Program-made: the position numbers and the translations under genes
In this document: positions 1-6,856 of the stretch, in pieces
Position numbering within the stretch: position 1 is the first letter of the stretch
Layout of the letters: each line of letters starts with the position of its first letter
Notes under the pieces: model-generated
What the model was told of the DNA's origin: nothing
Seen by the model: only the letters and a program-made list of their open reading frames with translations
Databases searched by the model: none
Assembly (NCBI GenBank): GCA_903835145.1
Contig: CAILMA010000035.1
Location: 1 to 17,089 of the forward strand
Length of the DNA stretch: 17,089 bases
Direction of reading: 5' to 3'
Source: an uncultured Bacteroidota bacterium
GTDB lineage: Bacteria; Bacteroidota; Bacteroidia; Chitinophagales; Chitinophagaceae

Positions 1-518
1 AAATGCTATAAGCCCGAAGGGTTTGAACCATAAATAACCGCGGGCGAAACCCGCGGTAGCCAATGGCATAAACTATCAACCCCGAAGGTGTTTGAATTAT
101 CCAAAGGTCAGTATGATTCTCCACTGGTCGCAGCTTCTCGCTGCGTCCCACAAAATTGCAAGCTTCCGCTTGCGAAACAATGCCGAGATGAAAAGTCCAA
201 ATGCTATAAGCCCGAAGGGTTTGAACCATAAATAACCGCGGGCGAAACCCGCGGTAGTCAATGGCATAAACTATCAACCCCGAAGGTGTTTGAATTATCC
301 AAAGGTCAGTATGATTCTCCACTGGTCGCAGCGTCTCGCAGCGTCCCACAAGATTGCAAGCGTCCGCTTGCGAAACAATGCCGAGATGAAAAGTCCAAAT
401 GGTATAAGCCCGAAGGGCTTGAACTATAAATAGCCGCGGGCGAAACCCGCGGTAGGCAATGGAATGAACTATCAACCCCGAAGGTGGTTGAATTATGCAC
501 TGGTCAGCCGATTCTACT
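1..518. repeat. Tandem 198-bp hairpin-rich intergenic repeat, about 2.6 copies
   Basis: Copies begin at 1, 199 and 397, so the period is exactly 198 bp. Copies 1 and 2 differ at only about five positions. Copy 3 is more diverged and fades out near 518. The array may extend left of the window. Each unit carries an ordered series of short hairpins. In copy 1 these are AAGCCC-GAA-GGGTTT (10-24), ACCGCGGG-CGAAA-CCCGCGGT (37-57), a CAACC..GGTxxTTG stem near 76-95, CGCAGC-TTCTC-GCTGCG (129-145) and GCAAGC-TTCC-GCTTGC (158-173). Copy 3 restores perfect pairing in the first hairpin (GGGCTT) and in the third (472-491). No convincing gene lies here. The stems resemble REP-type elements; that class assignment is inference. 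Confidence 0.9.
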
Positions 519-534
519 TTTTCTAAAACCCGTC

Positions 535-546
535 CCGCCGTGGCGG
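535..546. other. Small GC-rich hairpin downstream of the 563-1153 gene
   Basis: CCGCC-GT-GGCGG is a perfect 5-bp inverted repeat about 16 nt beyond the stop codon of the minus-strand gene ending at 563. Read on the minus strand it is followed a few bases later by GGGTTTTAG rather than by an immediate U-run. It could be a weak terminator or part of the repeat family to its left. An almost identical arm pair occurs at 3477-3490. Confidence 0.35.
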
Positions 547-562
547 ATTCTAACTACGTCCC

Positions 563-1153
563 CTACTGCTCAAAATTCAAATTTACAGGCGTTCTGCTCA
601 GCGACGTATCGCAAAGCACAAAGTCGGCAGCAATCGTAGAATTACCAATGATTTCGAAAGAGAGATCATCAAACCATATTTGCCCCTGCCCGTGCAACAC
701 TGCTCCGAATGCAACTTTTGATGCATTATAGGGCACATCAATCTCTAATTTATACTGCGACCAGTCGGTAGTACCCTTTATTGGCCGGTCTTGCATATGC
801 GCAAAAGTCAGTGGCTCTTTTGAGTTTTCTTTGTCCGCCCTTACATAGAAACCAGCCCATGCTTTCACGCCGCGCGATTTCATATAACCCGTCATCCTTA
901 TACGCTTACCCAGGTATTGCTGCGATGAAAACGTCTGCATCAGCGAACCATAGTCCGTTTCAAAGTAGTCGTTTTTGTTAGAGCGAATCACACCGCAATT
1001 CTTGCTGCTGTCGTGGCCGCCTATTTTCCACACACCTATATCATATTTATCCTCTGCTGAGCCCGATGTGTGCCATCCCTTCGGCACTACAAACGAAAAA
1101 AAGACAAGAGCAAGCAGCACGAGCGCCAGATTACGCACAATTTTAATAGTCAT
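563..1153 (-). CDS. Membrane-anchored beta-sandwich domain protein of unknown function
   Basis: The 196-residue protein starts with a single hydrophobic segment (about residues 8-23, LALVLLALVFFSF), a signal anchor or uncleaved signal peptide, so the rest should lie outside the cytoplasm. The body contains a run I recognise from Bacteroidota proteins in which a similar domain is attached to AraC/GyrI-type regulators: DIGV near the start, SLMQTFSSQQYLGKRIR, GYMKSRGVKAWAGFYVRAD, MQDRPIKGTTDWSQY and GQGQIWFDDLSFE. That pattern suggests a carbohydrate-binding-like beta sandwich. Here there is no DNA-binding domain, only the anchor. It lies 131 bp downstream of the T9SS cargo gene on the same strand but has its own candidate -7 box. 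No enzyme motif is visible, so the function remains unknown. Confidence 0.75.
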   Translation of the reverse strand: MTIKIVRNLALVLLALVFFSFVVPKGWHTSGSAEDKYDIGVWKIGGHDSSKNCGVIRSNKNDYFETDYGSLMQTFSSQQYLGKRIRMTGYMKSRGVKAWAGFYVRADKENSKEPLTFAHMQDRPIKGTTDWSQYKLEIDVPYNASKVAFGAVLHGQGQIWFDDLSFEIIGNSTIAADFVLCDTSLSRTPVNLNFEQ

Positions 1154-1193
1154 AAACAGATATTTCCCGAATGAATTATTTTCAGTCCTACAT

Positions 1194-1201
1194 CAAAAAT
1201 A
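1194..1201 (-). promoter_or_regulatory. Candidate -7 box for the 563-1153 gene
   Basis: On the minus strand this reads TATTTTTG, an exact match to the Bacteroidota -7 consensus TAnnTTTG, 40 nt upstream of the ATG at 1153. I see no good TTG -33 element at the usual 19-21 nt spacing, so this rests on the -7 match alone. Confidence 0.4.
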
Positions 1202-1284
1202 TAAAATATCCGTTACTTATTTTCATAGCAGGGAGAAACCTTACTACAAACAATGTAGAGCGGTGCATCAAGACCGGAAACCGC

Positions 1285-3366
1285 CTATTCCACCACCATC
1301 TTCTGCGTCACTACTCCACCGTCTATCGTCACAGACACAAAGTAAACCCCCGGTGGCAGGTTCATCTGCAACTCGCCCTTGCCGCCACTAAGCAGACCAA
1401 GGTTAGCTTCCGTTATTTTCTGCCCTATAGGGTTAGTTATCGTTACGAAAGCCTTATTTTCCGTTGCCCCTGAGATGTGTATAGTAAAAGCCCCGGCCGT
1501 AGGATTAGGAAATAAATTCACCTGAGCCCCTGCCAGGCTACCTGGGCCTTTTACTGCGCCCGCCCAGTAAACTTTTACAGCAAAAACTGCGGTATCGGCA
1601 CCGCAATAATTGGCTACAATGTAAGAAATTGTATAAAAGCCCGATACGCGTCCGGTAACTAATCCGGCCGTATCAATTGTCGCATTTGAATCATTGCTGC
1701 TCATCCAAGTACCGCCCGGTTGTGAGCTGGAGAGTAAGTCGGTCGCTCCCACCCAAATAGCGTGGGAGCCAGAAGCAGACGTTATCACACCTGCATTTGG
1801 CTGTGCCATCACCCGCACCCCGTGTGCAGAACTATCTGCGCCACAAACATTACTCACCTTGTAGTAAATCGTCACGGTTCCGGCAGCTACTGCGCCCACT
1901 ATGCCCGTTGTTGCATCCACTGTAGCTATTGCGGTATTGTTGCTGCGCCACGTGCCATCGGCTGGTGTATCGGTAAGTGTTGTGGTCGTGCCTACGCAAA
2001 GCGTGTCGGTACCCATTATGAGGCCAGTGTGCAAGGGGGCTGTAATCGTTATGGTACGGGTTACCGTATCTGCTCCGCAGCTATTGCCCACGCGGTAGCT
2101 AAGCGTGGCAGTGCCAGCAGCCACTCCGGTTACTACTCCTGTTGTTGCCGCTACGGTGGCTACAGCGGCACTACTACTCTGCCAGGTACCACCCATGGTG
2201 CTGTCTGTAACCGTTGCCATGCTGCCCGTGCAAACTACTGTGGCCCCGCTCACGCGCGCAACATAGGGTACGGTACAGGTCACTTTTCTTACCCGGTAGT
2301 TAGCGTTGTCAGCTATATAAATATTGCCTACGCTATCTGCCGCCACCCCAAAAGGATAATTTAAAGAAGCTGCAGTAGCCGGTCCTCCATCTCCACCAAA
2401 GGCAGCAGTACCATTGCCCGCTACTGTTGTTATGAATCCTGATGTATCCACCTTTCGTATGCGCTGGTTGCCATTATCGCATATAAACAAGTCGCCGTCC
2501 TTATCCATCGCCAAGCCATCAGGATATTGTATTTCTGCAGAGGCAGCCGGTCCTCCATCACCACTGAATCCTCCACCACCGGTGCCTGCTATTGTATGAA
2601 TAATACCATCAGTGGTTACCTTACGCACGCGGTTGTTGTAAAAATCAGCTATGAATACATTACCTGTTCTATCAGCCAGCACACTTATCGGGTTATAGAG
2701 TTCTGCATCGGTAGCAGCGCCGCCATCGCCACTGTAGCCGGTATAGTTATTACCCGCAAAAGTGTTTATTATTCCGGTAGCGATGCTCACTTTCCGCACG
2801 CGATTGTTGCTGTTGTCACAAATGTAGATATTACCCGTATCGTCAACCGCCACACCAGCCGGGTTGTACAGCAGTGCCAGGGTTGCCACGCCTCCATCTC
2901 CGCTAAAGCCGCTGTAGCCCCTGCCTGCAACCGTTGTAATTATACCGCTGGTGCTCACCTTCCTTATGCTGTGGTTGCCCGCATCAGCTATGAACACATT
3001 GCCTGCGGTATCTACCGCCAGCCCTATTGGTTGCCTCAGTTTTGCGGCTGTGGCCGGTCCCCGGTCGCCGCTATAACCTGCCGTATCATTGCCGGCAAAG
3101 GCACTTATGGTACCATCGGGGCTTATCCTTCTTACGCAATTGTTGTAGTGGTCAGCTATGTAAATGTTCCCCGTCCTGTCCACCGCCACGCCCTCGGGTT
3201 GGTTCACGGTAGCAGCAGTCGCAGCTCCGCCGTCACCTGTATAGCCCATAGTGCCGGTACCGCCTATGGTAGATATGATTTGCCCCCGGCTTTGCATTGC
3301 TGCGCAAATAGAGCATAACACAATAAGTACAGCAATTATACGCAATGGAGAAAAGGTAACCTTCAT
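1285..3366 (-). CDS. Secreted NHL-repeat / Ig-like protein with T9SS type A sorting domain
   Basis: The 693-residue product has an N-terminal signal peptide (about 1-29). Six NHL-type beta-propeller blades follow (about 30-363), with a period near 56 residues and recurring GYSGDGGxAT, NxPxGVAVDxxGNIYIAD and NxxVRKV. Three Ig-like BIG2-type repeats come next (about 370-600, period about 79), each with a GTW..S and an SCGAD-like motif (430, 508 and 588). The C-terminus (about 615-693) is a T9SS sorting domain with VNLFPNP at 617 and PPGVYFVSV near the end. The protein should be exported by Sec, cross the outer membrane by the type IX system and be cell-surface attached or released. Six blades make a complete propeller, usually a protein or glycan interaction platform. 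The ligand is not evident. Start: ATG at 3366 directly before the signal peptide, with a good promoter upstream. Confidence 0.93.
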   Translation of the reverse strand: MKVTFSPLRIIAVLIVLCSICAAMQSRGQIISTIGGTGTMGYTGDGGAATAATVNQPEGVAVDRTGNIYIADHYNNCVRRISPDGTISAFAGNDTAGYSGDRGPATAAKLRQPIGLAVDTAGNVFIADAGNHSIRKVSTSGIITTVAGRGYSGFSGDGGVATLALLYNPAGVAVDDTGNIYICDNSNNRVRKVSIATGIINTFAGNNYTGYSGDGGAATDAELYNPISVLADRTGNVFIADFYNNRVRKVTTDGIIHTIAGTGGGGFSGDGGPAASAEIQYPDGLAMDKDGDLFICDNGNQRIRKVDTSGFITTVAGNGTAAFGGDGGPATAASLNYPFGVAADSVGNIYIADNANYRVRKVTCTVPYVARVSGATVVCTGSMATVTDSTMGGTWQSSSAAVATVAATTGVVTGVAAGTATLSYRVGNSCGADTVTRTITITAPLHTGLIMGTDTLCVGTTTTLTDTPADGTWRSNNTAIATVDATTGIVGAVAAGTVTIYYKVSNVCGADSSAHGVRVMAQPNAGVITSASGSHAIWVGATDLLSSSQPGGTWMSSNDSNATIDTAGLVTGRVSGFYTISYIVANYCGADTAVFAVKVYWAGAVKGPGSLAGAQVNLFPNPTAGAFTIHISGATENKAFVTITNPIGQKITEANLGLLSGGKGELQMNLPPGVYFVSVTIDGGVVTQKMVVE

Positions 3367-3391
3367 AATTATCAGGGTTTTTGTATTGTTG

Positions 3392-3422
3392 CAAAGTTCA
3401 GGAACAATAAATTGCTTTCCAA
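3392..3422 (-). promoter_or_regulatory. Promoter of the NHL/T9SS cargo gene
   Basis: On the minus strand TTG (3422-3420) is followed by a 20-nt spacer and GAACTTTG (3399-3392), seven of eight against TAnnTTTG when the free positions are counted. The spacing fits the Bacteroidota sigma-ABfr type promoter (TTG, 19-21 nt, TAnnTTTG). The ATG at 3366 would then have a leader of roughly 20 nt. Confidence 0.55.
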
Positions 3423-3476
3423 GTAATATTTTATATGCATATGATTTCGGTTCCTATTTTGTTGTTGAGCTGCACC

Positions 3477-3502
3477 CCGCCCGCTGGCGGTACAATTATT
3501 GT
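3477..3502. repeat. Two adjacent small palindromes in a divergent intergenic region
   Basis: CCGCC-CGCT-GGCGG (3477-3490) is followed directly by ACAAT-T-ATTGT (3492-3502). They lie between the divergent NHL gene and the PSD-family gene, about 50 bp before the ATG at 3552. They could be an operator, a leader hairpin or repeat debris. The CCGCC/GGCGG pair also occurs at 535-546. Confidence 0.4.
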
Positions 3503-3551
3503 TTCCCTTTTGTAGTAAAATATAAATCAGCTTCTTATAGCTACAAAATAT

Positions 3552-4697
3552 ATGCCAGCTAATAAAGTTTATCACCCTGTAGTCGCCCGGCTCGTGCAGT
3601 TAATTGCAGATAATAATTGGACAACTAAGTTTGAAAAAGCCATAAAAATGGCCAATGCGAAAAATGTGCCCTACATAGAGCACGTAAAATCCCTGCCCCA
3701 ATACCTCAGTTGGATTGATGCATTCCTCTATTGGGTACCAACAGAAAATACTTCCGGGCAAAATGTTGATGACCACCTCAGCGCATTCTATTTTATCGCC
3801 GACCAGTCACCCCTCGTGGCCCTCCAGAACCAGATTGTGCCGGAAGATACCTGCCCCGTGCTCACTCCATTCTCTCAATGGCTTGCCGACTATGCCAGTG
3901 AAATGGGCATCTTTTTAGATCACCCCGAGTCGCTTACCGCAGAGTCCGAAAAAACATTCTACGAATCACCTGCTTATAACATGAAGGAGTACAGCCGCCC
4001 CCGTGGGGGCTGGAAGTCGTTCAATCAGATCTTTGGCAGGCACTACAAACCCGGTTTCCGCCCCGTCGCTGCCGTTGCCGACAATTCAATCATCGTTTCA
4101 CCTGCCGATGCCACCTTTGGTGGCCAATGGGAAATAAGAAGCGACTCCAACGTAACGGTTAAAAAACTAAACTGGAAAATAGAGGAACTGCTCGCCGATA
4201 GCCCCTACAAGCAGCGCTTCGAGAATGGAATCTTTTGCCACTCTTACCTTGGGCCTACTGACTACCACCGGCAGCATGCACCAGCCAGCGGCCGGGTACT
4301 TGAGGCCCGGGTAATACAGGGCCAGGTATACCTGGAAGTAGAAGCCAAGCCACTCGACGACCAGCCCACAAAACATGGCTTGCACCTTAAGCGCAACTAC
4401 AATTCACTCGATGGCACCGGCTATCAGTTTGCCCAAACCCGTGGTCTTATTGTTTTAGAAACTTCTGTTGGGCTTATTGCGGTACTGCCTATTGGCATGT
4501 GTCAGGTATCATCCGTTATCATTACGGCGGAGGTCGGTGTTATGCTGCGCAAAGGAGAAGAGATTTCCTATTTTCAGTTTGGCGGCTCCGATGTGGTTAT
4601 GGTTTTTGAGGCCGCAACCAATGTGAGCTTCACTGCTCAGGCCGGCACCCACTATAAAATGGGCACAAAGATTGCACAGGCCTACCCGGTTATTTAG
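3552..4697 (+). CDS. PSD-family pyruvoyl decarboxylase with N-terminal PSDC domain
   Basis: The 381-residue protein has an N-terminal region (about 1-150, with SLPQYLSWIDAFLYWVP at 47-63) like the PSDC domain found in front of some phosphatidylserine-decarboxylase-type enzymes. The decarboxylase fold follows. The expected triad positions can be read: SPAD (D186), DYHRQHAP (H239/H242) and FGGSD (S346). S346 is the probable self-cleavage serine that would become the pyruvoyl cofactor. The family cuts at LGST in classic Psd and at GGS-type sites in PSDC-containing members, including the fungal L-tryptophan decarboxylase PsiD. The architecture therefore suggests a side-branch decarboxylase, perhaps acting on a soluble amino acid, rather than the membrane lipid enzyme; I see no membrane segment. 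Substrate is inference. The start is ATG with no strong ribosome binding site. Stop at 4697. Confidence 0.88.
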   Translation: MPANKVYHPVVARLVQLIADNNWTTKFEKAIKMANAKNVPYIEHVKSLPQYLSWIDAFLYWVPTENTSGQNVDDHLSAFYFIADQSPLVALQNQIVPEDTCPVLTPFSQWLADYASEMGIFLDHPESLTAESEKTFYESPAYNMKEYSRPRGGWKSFNQIFGRHYKPGFRPVAAVADNSIIVSPADATFGGQWEIRSDSNVTVKKLNWKIEELLADSPYKQRFENGIFCHSYLGPTDYHRQHAPASGRVLEARVIQGQVYLEVEAKPLDDQPTKHGLHLKRNYNSLDGTGYQFAQTRGLIVLETSVGLIAVLPIGMCQVSSVIITAEVGVMLRKGEEISYFQFGGSDVVMVFEAATNVSFTAQAGTHYKMGTKIAQAYPVI

Positions 4698-4705
4698 TAG
4701 CTTTG
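4698..4705 (+). promoter_or_regulatory. Candidate -7 box ahead of the DUF155 gene
   Basis: TAGCTTTG matches TAnnTTTG exactly and begins immediately after the stop codon of the decarboxylase gene. A TTG at 4672-4674 lies 23 nt upstream, slightly longer than usual. If used, the DUF155 mRNA would have a leader of about 125 nt containing a 13-codon open frame from the ATG at 4707. I see nothing else clear in the 4698-4835 spacer. Confidence 0.35.
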
Positions 4706-4835
4706 CATGGTGCTATCGGCGCTGCTGCAGTTGCTTAGGCAGTTGTAGTATTGTTGGTGCTTTGCCTGGTCACCGCTGCCGCTTCATCATTTATGGCGGG
4801 TACCCCATAAACATCTGTGGAAAATATTAGCCGTC

Positions 4836-5633
4836 ATGCCCTTGCAAAAAGTTAGAATCGTCGCCTACCAACTGGGGGAAAATATCCACCTTAAAAATTT
4901 TAAGGCAGCCTACGAAGGTCCGGTATTATCGTCCAGTACGTCTGAGGTATTTATTAAAAAAGGCACCACCAGCTACATCTATGTACAAAATTATGGCGAG
5001 GTGGCTTTTTCTGATTGCGATGATACCGTTATCAACGAATTCATTGAGTTTGTAAGGCCGTTCGTCGATGTTCCATTGCTACGGGGCAAGGAGTACAAAG
5101 AAGATTTTCTTATCGAAGTGGACCCGGAGCACAAACTTTATTTTGACTACAATTCTATTCAGGTACCTGAGATCAATGCAGATGTAATAAAGATTGCGAT
5201 GCTGAATGTAAGCCAGTCGGTGGTGCTCGATTATTTTACGGAACTCGCCCAGAGCCTGCTGCGAGAAACAGCCCAGTTCTCAAAAGAGCTCGAACAGCGC
5301 GGTAAGCTCAGCCTGACCAACAGGAACCTCATGAAATTCATGGGGAAAATCCTAAACATCCAAAACCGCATTACCGATAACCTTTACTTCCTCGATGCTC
5401 CCGATACGGTGTGGGAAATTGAATATCTTTCCCAGATAAACACTGGGCTGTCGAAAATCTTCAATCTAAAAACACGTTTCCGCGAAGTAGAATACACACT
5501 GAAAATCATCGATAACAACCTCCGCACCTTTTCCCAGCTCGTGCAGCACCGCGATAGCAACAAAATGGAATGGATCATCATCCTTCTCATTCTTTTCGAA
5601 TTGCTCAACGCCCTGCTCGGTAAGCTTTTTTAG
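4836..5633 (+). CDS. RMD1/YagE-family (DUF155) tail-anchored membrane protein
   Basis: The 265-residue protein matches the RMD1/DUF155 family. An N-terminal alpha/beta part contains a TSYIYVQNYGEVAFSD-type strand pair (about 45-60). A long helical region follows, with NVSQSVVLDYF (124-134), a run of LTNRNLMKFMGKIL (160-173) and NLYFLDAPDTVWE (182-194), the most conserved part of the family. A single C-terminal membrane helix (about 246-262, WIIILLILFELLNALLG) ends the protein. Yeast Rmd1 and human RMND1 are mitochondrial members of this family. The bacterial role is poorly defined. The length is normal and the protein appears intact. It follows the decarboxylase gene by 138 bp on the same strand, with a candidate promoter between them, so common transcription is not certain. 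Confidence 0.88.
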   Translation: MPLQKVRIVAYQLGENIHLKNFKAAYEGPVLSSSTSEVFIKKGTTSYIYVQNYGEVAFSDCDDTVINEFIEFVRPFVDVPLLRGKEYKEDFLIEVDPEHKLYFDYNSIQVPEINADVIKIAMLNVSQSVVLDYFTELAQSLLRETAQFSKELEQRGKLSLTNRNLMKFMGKILNIQNRITDNLYFLDAPDTVWEIEYLSQINTGLSKIFNLKTRFREVEYTLKIIDNNLRTFSQLVQHRDSNKMEWIIILLILFELLNALLGKLF

Positions 5634-5689
5634 TAGGAGTTAAAAACAGTTCACTCCAATCTCGAAACCACTTAGAGCCATTGCACATA

Positions 5690-5890
5690 ACGATAGCCGG
5701 AACGGCTTTAATGATTAATTGCCGCCGGTGAAACCGGTGGCAAACAAACTCATTAACTTAGGAACCCGATCAACCTGCAAAGGTTAGATCTCCCAGCCCT
5801 GGCCATCGCCCCGGGAAATACCGCCCCGGGCCTCGTCCCGATTTGCAATCTGGATGCCCCGGCATGGCGTTTGCAACGCTCGTCAAAAAT
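5690..5890. repeat. Diverged single copy of the structured intergenic repeat
   Basis: This spacer repeats the order of hairpins seen at 1-198 with different stem bases. AGCCG-GAA-CGGCT (5695-5707) is followed, 13 nt after CGGCTT, by CCGCCGG-TGAAA-CCGGTGG. That 13-nt interval and the GAA/GAAA loops are the same as in copy 3 of the left-end repeat. GATCAACCT-GCAA-AGGTTaGATC (5768-5790) corresponds to the TCAACC..GGTTGA hairpin. CCCCGGG duplicates (5811-5837) and three consecutive small hairpins follow: GATT-TGC-AATC (5840-5850), ATGCC-CC-GGCAT (5854-5865) and GCGTT-TGC-AACGC (5867-5879). Total length is close to 200 bp, like the tandem unit. The hairpin at 5719-5743 could also act as a terminator for the gene ending at 5633. 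Confidence 0.7.
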
Positions 5891-5900
5891 CAAACCCTTC

Positions 5901-5930
5901 TTGTTCTCTCCGCAAATATGCCTATGTTTG
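5901..5930 (+). promoter_or_regulatory. Promoter of the cyanophycinase gene
   Basis: TTG (5901-5903), a 19-nt spacer and TATGTTTG (5923-5930) give an exact Bacteroidota promoter match. Transcription would begin near 5937, downstream of the ATG codons at 5918 and 5924, which leaves ATG 5960 as the first usable in-frame start, with a leader of about 23 nt. Confidence 0.65.
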
Positions 5931-5959
5931 ATTTAGAAACCCCGAAAAACCACAACTGC

Positions 5960-6817
5960 ATGGATAACATCATACGCCCCAAGGGGCAATTGCTCATTAT
6001 TGGTGGTCACGAAGACAAAGGAGAAGTCCCCGGCGAAAACCTGACCATACACCGTAAAAACAGGCTCCGGTCGCACTTTGAGATTCTCGGTACCTTGATT
6101 TCTAAAATACCCCGCACCCACCACATCATAGAAATAATACCAACTGCCTCATCAATTCCAGAGGAGATGGAGCAATTATATGCAAACGCATACAAAGCCG
6201 TCGGTTTTACTCACGTTGGCTTCATAAAAGTTGCTGATGCAGCCGATGCCGCAAATCCTGATTACATAAGGCGGATCCAAAACGCCCATGCAATTTTCTT
6301 TACCGGCGGCGATCAGTCGCAATTGGTTTCGCGTTTTGCAGGCACGCCCTTACTCATTGCTATCAGCAAGAAATACTACGCTGATGAGCACTATATAGTA
6401 GGCGGCACAAGCGCGGGTGCTATGGCACTCCCCGAAACCATAATCACAGGTGGCACCATTCGCGAGGCTTTGTATAAAGAAGATATTAGAATGTCAACTG
6501 GAATGGGTCTCATTAAAAACCTGATTGTTGACACGCACTTCATAAAGCGGGGCCGCTTTGCAAGGCTGGCTCATGCTGTAGCCCTGCATCAGGCTTGCAT
6601 TGGTGTGGGTTTGGAAGAAGATACGGCACTGATAATAAAGGAAGGCTACAAAGCTGAATGTATTGGCTCCGGGATGGTAGTGGTTATTGATGGCACAAAA
6701 ATAACCGCAACCAATGCTGCGACCGTAAATGATACTACGCCAATAGTTATGGATAACCTTAGGGTAAGCATTCTTGCTGAGGGCAGTTGCTACAACTTCT
6801 CAAACCCGACTGTGTAA
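5960..6817 (+). CDS. cphB: Cyanophycinase (peptidase S51 family)
   Basis: From ATG 5960 the product is 285 residues and begins MDNIIRPKGQLLIIGGHEDKGE, the normal start of this family. Visible motifs are GGHEDKGE (15-22), FTGGDQSQL (114-122), GGTSAGA (148-154, nucleophile S151), DTHFIKRGRF (191-200, H193) and GLEED (E220). The Ser-His-Glu spacing of 42 and 69 residues agrees with what I recall for the Synechocystis CphB triad. The enzyme cleaves cyanophycin (multi-L-arginyl-poly-L-aspartate) to beta-Asp-Arg dipeptides. Upstream in-frame starts (TTG 5843, ATG 5918/5924) are unlikely because they fall in the structured repeat or before the expected transcription start. No cyanophycin synthetase or isoaspartyl dipeptidase is in the window. 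It converges with the next gene across a 39-bp gap. Confidence 0.92.
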   Translation: MDNIIRPKGQLLIIGGHEDKGEVPGENLTIHRKNRLRSHFEILGTLISKIPRTHHIIEIIPTASSIPEEMEQLYANAYKAVGFTHVGFIKVADAADAANPDYIRRIQNAHAIFFTGGDQSQLVSRFAGTPLLIAISKKYYADEHYIVGGTSAGAMALPETIITGGTIREALYKEDIRMSTGMGLIKNLIVDTHFIKRGRFARLAHAVALHQACIGVGLEEDTALIIKEGYKAECIGSGMVVVIDGTKITATNAATVNDTTPIVMDNLRVSILAEGSCYNFSNPTV

Positions 6818-6856
6818 TAGGTAAATAACGAAAGAAGGCAATTGAAAAAAAGACAA

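Noticed and set aside
306..500. 64-codon minus-strand open frame in the tandem repeat
   Set aside because: The 198-bp period is divisible by three, so frames stay open by chance; the hairpins cover it and it shows no coding character.
1..518. CRISPR array
   Set aside because: The unit is 198 bp and repeats as a whole; there are no short repeats separated by unique spacers.
2527..3318. Long plus-strand open frame opposite the NHL gene
   Set aside because: It is the antisense shadow of a repetitive propeller coding region; the protein is Cys/Tyr/His-rich with no family features, and the minus-strand frame is clearly the gene.
4707..4748. 13-codon open frame as a leader peptide before the DUF155 gene
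   Set aside because: It follows a candidate promoter but has no ribosome binding site, no attenuator structure and no codon bias that suggests a regulatory role.
5843..5959. N-terminal extension of the cyanophycinase from TTG 5843 or ATG 5918
   Set aside because: The extension lies in the structured repeat and across a consensus promoter, and family members start at the PKGxLxIIGG segment.
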